Below are positions 59,704 to 64,000 of a stretch of DNA of 64,000 bases, one piece after another (position 1 is the stretch's first letter; the number at the start of each line of letters is the position of its first letter). A program made the position numbers and the translations under genes. The notes beneath the pieces are model-generated. The model did no database searches, had not been told where the DNA came from, and saw only the letters and a list, made by a program, of their open reading frames with translations. Source of the DNA: Bolinopsis microptera (Eukaryota; Ctenophora; Tentaculata; Lobata; Bolinopsidae); contig NC_087074.1 in NCBI RefSeq assembly GCF_026151205.1, forward strand, positions 7,247,726-7,311,725, written 5' to 3'.

Positions 59704-62700
59704 CTGCCGGTAAAAAGCTTGTTGGTAATAATTGGAGCTGACTTGAAGTAACCATCACATTAGGTTTGTAACATGCAAAGTGAATCTAGATCTGACAGAG
59801 ATATTTACCATATTATTTAGTTTACTATGGAATAAAGATTGAATGTAGGTAAACACTAAACATACCACATTCAGTTTTTCCAGTGTTGGCTTCTTTTCCA
59901 GTTTCACAAGGAACACAGGAACCAGCACCAGTTGAACTGATGGTACTTCCAACACACTTCTCACATGTGATTTTATCTCCTGACCTGTAACTCCCTGCTG
60001 CACATGAAACTGAAATAAAACGAATATCACTCCGAATTATTTTAAAGACGTATGTTATATTGGTTAATTAAGTTCCCATTACGCTCAGAATTAGCTTACA
60101 ATAATATAATTAGATCGACTAAGAGTTAGTACAAATTACTATACCGCAAGAAGTCTGAGCGTCATTAGAAACGTGTCCAGGGCCACAAGAAGTACAGAAT
60201 GAAGCCCCGTCCTGTTCAGCAACATAGTTCACTTTGCACTTAGTGCAGATGGTGAGAGTGTCGTCTCTATACGTCCCGGTCATACAATTATCTGAGACGT
60301 TTTGAGTAACAGTAAAAATATAAAGTAACTGGTAACAGTAGATCGTGAAAATACCCGTGAGTAAAACACCGGATTTCACACGATCTCCCAGGTTTACAGA
60401 ATTTGGGCGCGAATTAGTTTTCATTCTATGTTATTTTACGATTGTTCGTGGCTTTATGAGATAATAAGACTTATTGTCCAGTTACCACTAGTTACCACTA
60501 GTTACCACTAGTTATCACTAGTTACCACTAGTTATCACTAGTTACCACTAGTTACCACTAGTTACCACTAGTTACCACTAGTTACCACTAGTTACCACTA
60601 GTCACCACTAGTTACCACTAGTTGTCACTAGTTGCCACTAGTTAGGTACCACTAGTTATTACTAGTTACCACTAGTTGCCGCTAGTTACCACTAGTTACC
60701 ACTAGTTACCACTAGTTACCACTAGTTACCACTAGTTACCACTAGTTGCCACTAGTTACCACTAGTTACCACTAGTTACCACATTGGAATGCCTCACTAC
60801 AGTAATGGAGTCATGCACAATATAACTTAGAGTTAAGATAACAATTCAAAAACCTTCGAATAATTTACAAAATAATAAGTCAATGCAGGGAAGCATCAGC
60901 TTTTTGGGCTAATAAAAATACCTCATTCAGTTTTTCCAGCGTTTGCTTCTTTTCCAGTTTTATATCACACAGTGCATCTTAACAATTTTGTAATTTATAC
61001 TTACAACCTGGATCATTTGATACATTTGGCCGTGTTTACAAATTAAGCTGGTTATGCTCTTAGTGTTACCGTCACTACTTTAACGAGATCTCTTAGCGTT
61101 ATCAATTTACAGCAATAGGACACAGCAGTTTTAAGACTTATTAGTGCATTTTTGTTTGATAAGTAGTGCTAGCCACTGCTTATCAGCTTTACCAAAGTGT
61201 TTAGTTTGTTTCATACTATACTATAATTTTCCATCCATAATTACTTAGATGCTACGAATTTTGACTGATTAAATTTTGCCTGCCATTTTTTACGCTTGAG
61301 TTAATGAACTATGATGATTGTATATGAATTTTACTTGATAGAGTGCTTATCTTAAAGTTAAATGTTGTTACAGGCTCTAATGATGTAGTTTTACGAAGAT
61401 TTCAAGCCTTACGTTGTGTGTTTCCCTTCGTGTCCAAAAGCTTTATATCTATATATAGATATAATCATCTCAGCTCGGTTCTTGTTAACAATTCTTACCA
61501 CATTTTGTTCTCCCTGAGTTTCGTTCGTGGCCAAGTTCACAAGTTGTACACAAGGCTGCTCCTTCTGAACTGATCGTGTTATCAGGACATTCTTCACATG
61601 TGTTCATCGCAATGTTCTTGTAGCTTCCAGCTGGACATGGCTCTGAAGAATTAGAAAATCTTTAAACAGCAATTCGTTTGAACTACCTTATTAAGAAGTT
61701 ATTGTGAGTACCAATATCCTCGGTTTTCATTCTATAGCACAGTTAATTCAAATTTAAAATATAACCATAATATCAAATATAAGCTTTAGAGTTATCTTAC
61801 CACAGGCTGTTTTGTCAGAGTTTGGTGTCAATCCAGCGTCACATGTCTCACAGCTTGTCATAGCATCATTCCGATATGTTCCTTCTCCACACGGCTCTGG
61901 AATTATAACGTTACAACTAACAACTGGCAAATCGTAGTGGAAGATAAGAAAATCGTTATTATATAATTAGTACTTAAGTACACTTCAGATGTGTTAATAT
62001 AACATTAGATTTAAAACAATATGTGACAAATTAAATATCCACACAACCACGATTTTTTAATAGAATTATTACCACCCAGATTCTTACGGTTCTTGTCTTT
62101 TCGTATCACAAATTTGCCTTCTTGCATCTAAGCCCTATCTGGCGCCTTATCCTTATCCCGTTTTAACCATTAGCCTATCTTTGCCCATTTACATATAGAT
62201 ATAATCATCTCAGCTCGGTTCTTGTTAAAAATTCTTACCACATTTTGTTCTCCCTGAGTTTCGTTCCTGGCCAAGTTCACAAGTTGTACACAAGGCTGCT
62301 CCTTCTGAACTGATCGTGTTATCAGGACATTCTTCACATGTGTTCATTTCAATGTTCTTGTAGCTTCCAGCTGGACATGGCTCTGAAGAATTAGGAAATC
62401 TTTAAACAGCAATTCGTTTGGACTACCTTATTAAGAAGTTATTGTGAGTACCAATATCCTCAGTTTTCATTCTACAGTTTTCATAGCACAGTTAATTCAA
62501 ATTTAAAACACAATATGCGAAAAATTAAGTATTCACATAATCCACGGTTTTTCGAGGAAATGATTGCTACCCAGACTCTTGCGGTTCATGTCTTTTCGTA
62601 CCACGAATTTTCCTTCTTGATTCTAAGCTCAATACTAATTCAAATTGTTATCAGTCATTAGAGTTAACGTTAAAAATTCGCCTCATCAACAAACTATGAA

Positions 62701-63916
62701 GCACAATGCACATTGTACAATGTACAATGCACATACTGTGTAAACTCTGCAAAATAAATATTGAACCAAAACAGTTTTGAGTTTGTTTGGTAAAATAACT
62801 TTATACTGCTTATGTTCAAAATATTTTGTAAAAACGTCAGTTTTCGATTAATAATTGTTTCAACCTTTAGTAGCTGAAAATGGCTTGTCTCTATGATGTC
62901 TACTACAAAATATGCAATATTTCTAAATTATAGTTAGCTATTTTGCAATCCGCTATACCAATATTAATATAACTCTGCCTTCAATGAAAGAATTGGATTT
63001 TATCTCATTCAGAGGACAGATAAAATTATGACCACTTTATTAAGTTACTAGAGAACCCGTGGTCGCAGGGAGGAAGCTAATAGTATTTTTTGTTAGTAAG
63101 TTTAAATCGCGTCAAAAAATATACTACACAACCGAAGATACAGCCGATTAAAATGTTGCTCGCACTAAACACAACGTAATATCAACAAAACTGATAAAAA
63201 TGCCCTTCTAACAATCTTTGCACGTGCACGTGCGTGTTAAACCCTCGTTACCATGGTTACTTTGCAACCTTAAGCTTTTTACCTAAAGCAAAGTAATTTG
63301 CACGTGGGTGGTTTACAGACAGACATTCTACAAAAAGAATCTTTTGAATTATAATATTGATAAATAACAATATGCTAACTATCCTAAATCCCATATCCTA
63401 TACCTCTATACTATATATGTAATGTGTTATATTATGTTAAATAACACACTTGAAATTTAGACATAAAAACACGTAATCACGAGCTTACGAGAGAATCAGC
63501 AAGGTGGTTTATTCATAAATTAGAGTTATTGTTACTTTGTTAAACCAATGCTTGTTGTTATTAGTCACCTGGTTGTGCTCTGTAGTAATCAGGTGCTGTG
63601 GAAGTTAACTTTATCTTGCTACGTCTTTACTCCAGTACGTGCTCCAACTACCGTCTATACACGTTGTGTCTGAGAACAGGATGTTGAGCACCTCCACCTC
63701 GTTACAGTGTATCACTAGTCGGACACCTGCAGTTCTGGTTAGAGTGATGCGCCAAACCTTGTCAGTAGGAGAGGGGGGATTAACAGGGAAGTTAGTGTAG
63801 GATTCGTCGCACCAGTTGAGACGGTAGTTTAGACTTTTAGAGTAGTGGAGAAGTTGAGGTCGACTATTCCTACATACCTTAGTTCCCAAAAATTTGTGTG
63901 CCATTATATTGAGCAC
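59459..63916 (-). CDS. mosaic cysteine-rich secreted or surface protein (partial gene)
   Basis: Minus-strand exons in transcript order: 63569-63916 (Trp/Cys domain, frameshifted), 62239-62382, 61801-61896, 61499-61642, 60145-60291, 59866-60009, 59459-59703. From the second on, all internal borders are phase 1, the pattern of shuffled extracellular modules. The 144- and 147-base exons each encode one GCC2/GCC3 (ephrin-receptor-like) module of about 48 residues with six or so Cys; the last is sushi-like. Such mosaics in animals are secreted or form receptor ectodomains, with disulfides formed in the secretory pathway. No signal peptide or membrane segment is visible; the true start may lie beyond 64000. 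The frameshift may make this copy non-functional. Confidence 0.7.
59866..60009 (-). CDS. GCC2/GCC3 module exon
   Basis: Acceptor GTTTTATTTCAG, donor GAATGTG|GTATGT, 144 bases, phase 1 on both sides. Encodes VSCAAGSYRSGDKITCEKC, then VGSTISSTGAGSCVPC and ETGKEANTGKTECG. Cys spacing and GSY..GD...C..C fit the family. Confidence 0.85.
60145..60291 (-). CDS. GCC2/GCC3 module exon
   Basis: Acceptor AAAACGTCTCAG, donor TTGCG|GTATAG, 147 bases, phase 1 on both sides. Encodes DNCMTGTYRDDTLTICTKC, then KVNYVAEQDGASFCTSC and GPGHVSNDAQTSCG. Confidence 0.85.
60481..60782. repeat. 10-bp minisatellite (GTTACCACTA)n, about 30 copies
   Basis: A regular 10-bp period with a few substitutions (GTTATCACTA, GTTGCCACTA) and one irregular segment near 60645. 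Unit junctions create ACTAGT sites. Confidence 0.96.
60922..60960 (-). pseudogene. relic of a GCC2/GCC3 module exon (3' end only)
   Basis: The minus strand reads CTGGAAAAGAAGCAAACGCT then GGAAAAACTGAATGAGGTAT, matching the end of the exon at 59866-60009 including its donor. The final Cys codon TGT has become TGA and the 5' part of the module is missing. Confidence 0.7.
61499..61642 (-). CDS. GCC2/GCC3 module exon (duplicate copy 1)
   Basis: Acceptor AATTCTTCAG, donor AATGTG|GTAAGA, 144 bases, phase 1 on both sides. Encodes EPCPAGSYKNIAMNTCEEC, then PDNTISSEGAALCTTC and ELGHERNSGRTKCG. Nearly identical to the exon at 62239-62382. Confidence 0.87.
61801..61896 (-). CDS. shortened GCC2/GCC3 module exon
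   Basis: Acceptor ATAATTCCAG, donor CTGTG|GTAAGA, 96 bases, phase 1 on both sides. Encodes EPCGEGTYRNDAMTSCETC then DAGLTPNSDKTACG. It lacks the middle third of a normal module (the TISSEGAALC part), an internal deletion that keeps the frame. Confidence 0.82.
61897..62238 (-). other. intron inside the duplicated region
   Basis: The part at about 62017-62133 is similar to 62508-62624 (shared CTTGTCTTTTCGTA-type sequence), showing that intron DNA was copied with the exons. Confidence 0.6.
62239..62382 (-). CDS. GCC2/GCC3 module exon (duplicate copy 2)
   Basis: 144 bases, phase 1 on both sides, same splice sites as the exon at 61499-61642. The protein differs at only two positions by my reading (NIEMN for NIAMN, GQER for GHER). 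Flanking intron sequence is also nearly identical on both sides, so the duplication is recent or was homogenised. Confidence 0.87.
62383..63568 (-). other. intron between the N-terminal domain and the modules
   Basis: AT-rich, no exon recognised. It contains the small palindromic stretch GCACATTGTACAATGTACAA near 62708 and GTTACCATGGTTAC at about 63247, with GCACGTGCACGTGC at 63221. Confidence 0.5.
63569..63916 (-). pseudogene. N-terminal Trp/Cys domain exon, apparently frameshifted
   Basis: The minus-strand frame gives YSKSLNYRLNWCDESYTNFP, then KVWRITLTRTAGVRLVIHC, then NEVEVLNILFSDTTC and WSTYWSKDV, and stops at TAA (63611-63613). The adjacent frame continues KIKLTSTAPDYYRAQPG to donor CCAG|GTGACT at 63569 in phase 1, fitting the next exon. 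One base therefore appears to be missing near 63615-63622. I believe I have seen this domain type in cnidarian proteins but cannot name it. The left (5') exon limit is uncertain; an ATG is at about 63904. Sequencing error is the simplest alternative. Confidence 0.6.
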
Positions 63917-64000
63917 AATTTATTTGAGCCCGAAAAATTTGGGCAGAAAATTTGAACTCATTTGGGCGACCGAAAATTTGGGCACAAATTCTTCGAAAAA
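63880..64000. repeat. short AAAATTTGGGC-type repeats at the window end
   Basis: GAAAAATTTGGGCA, CATTTGGGCGACC and GAAAATTTGGGCACA recur at about 20-30 base spacing up to the window edge. The right boundary is outside. Confidence 0.6.

Larger units (their letters stand above)
60292..61498 (-). other. intron with minisatellite and exon relic
   Basis: Holds the 10-bp array (60481-60782) and a decayed copy of a module exon end near 60922-60960. The rest is AT-rich without an intact exon. Confidence 0.5.

Noticed and set aside
59475-59741. 88-codon plus-strand frame
   Set aside because: It is the antisense shadow of the sushi-like exon, which has matched splice phases on the minus strand.
59704-59758. 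Longer 5' end for the sushi-like exon
   Set aside because: The open frame extends to the right, but possible acceptors there (after TTCAAG or TCAG) do not match the phase-1 donor of the previous exon, whereas TTACCGGCAG does.
60481-60782. CRISPR-like array
   Set aside because: Units are directly adjacent without unique spacers, as are all the arrays here, and the genome is eukaryotic.

Overview
The window is AT-rich animal DNA. It has GT-AG introns up to about 13.8 kb, a eukaryotic tRNA-Phe, many tandem minisatellites, CUT-domain coding exons (a metazoan family) and cysteine-rich GCC2/GCC3 modules. An early-branching invertebrate such as a cnidarian or placozoan-like animal fits, but the species cannot be fixed from the sequence. 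No viral or bacterial gene was recognised.

Layout. (1) 1-2147, minus strand: a small gene of unknown function starts at 2147 and runs left through four phase-consistent exons. A possible last exon ends next to the CCT microsatellite at the window edge. (2) 2627-2699, plus: tRNA-Phe(GAA). (3) 4028-45728, plus: a complete 20-exon gene read exon by exon with every splice phase matching, giving 919 residues. The protein has a Ser/Pro-rich N-terminus, then CUT1 and a homeodomain-like half, then CUT2 and a degenerate homeodomain, then two diverged CUT repeats (CUT3, CUT4) and a Ser/Thr-rich tail with a basic KRIR motif. Its introns hold most of the minisatellites, a 737-bp palindromic element flanked by TTAA, a near-perfect 80-nt hairpin and a 20-bp CRE/E-box array. 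(4) 45729-59458: an intergenic stretch with no convincing gene. It holds repeat arrays, a cluster of four consecutive hairpins near 51.3 kb and an E-box cluster near 51.75 kb. (5) 59459-63916, minus: the 3' part of a secreted or cell-surface type mosaic gene built from symmetric phase-1 exons. These encode an N-terminal Trp/Cys domain (with an apparent frameshift), several GCC2/GCC3 modules and a sushi-like module. Recent exon duplication and exon relics are visible.

How it fits together. The CUT gene encodes a probable nuclear DNA-binding regulator. CUT1 and CUT2 keep the recognition-helix Q and the PKPW motif, whereas CUT3, CUT4 and both homeodomain-like segments have lost the residues expected for base contact. 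Two palindromic DNA motifs recur far above expectation through the introns and flanks: CACGTG (about 80 by eye against about 9 expected from composition) and X-box-like GTTRCCATGGYAAC. The first lead for a previously undescribed system is the four-CUT, two-homeodomain-remnant architecture together with its intronic hairpin and palindromic element.
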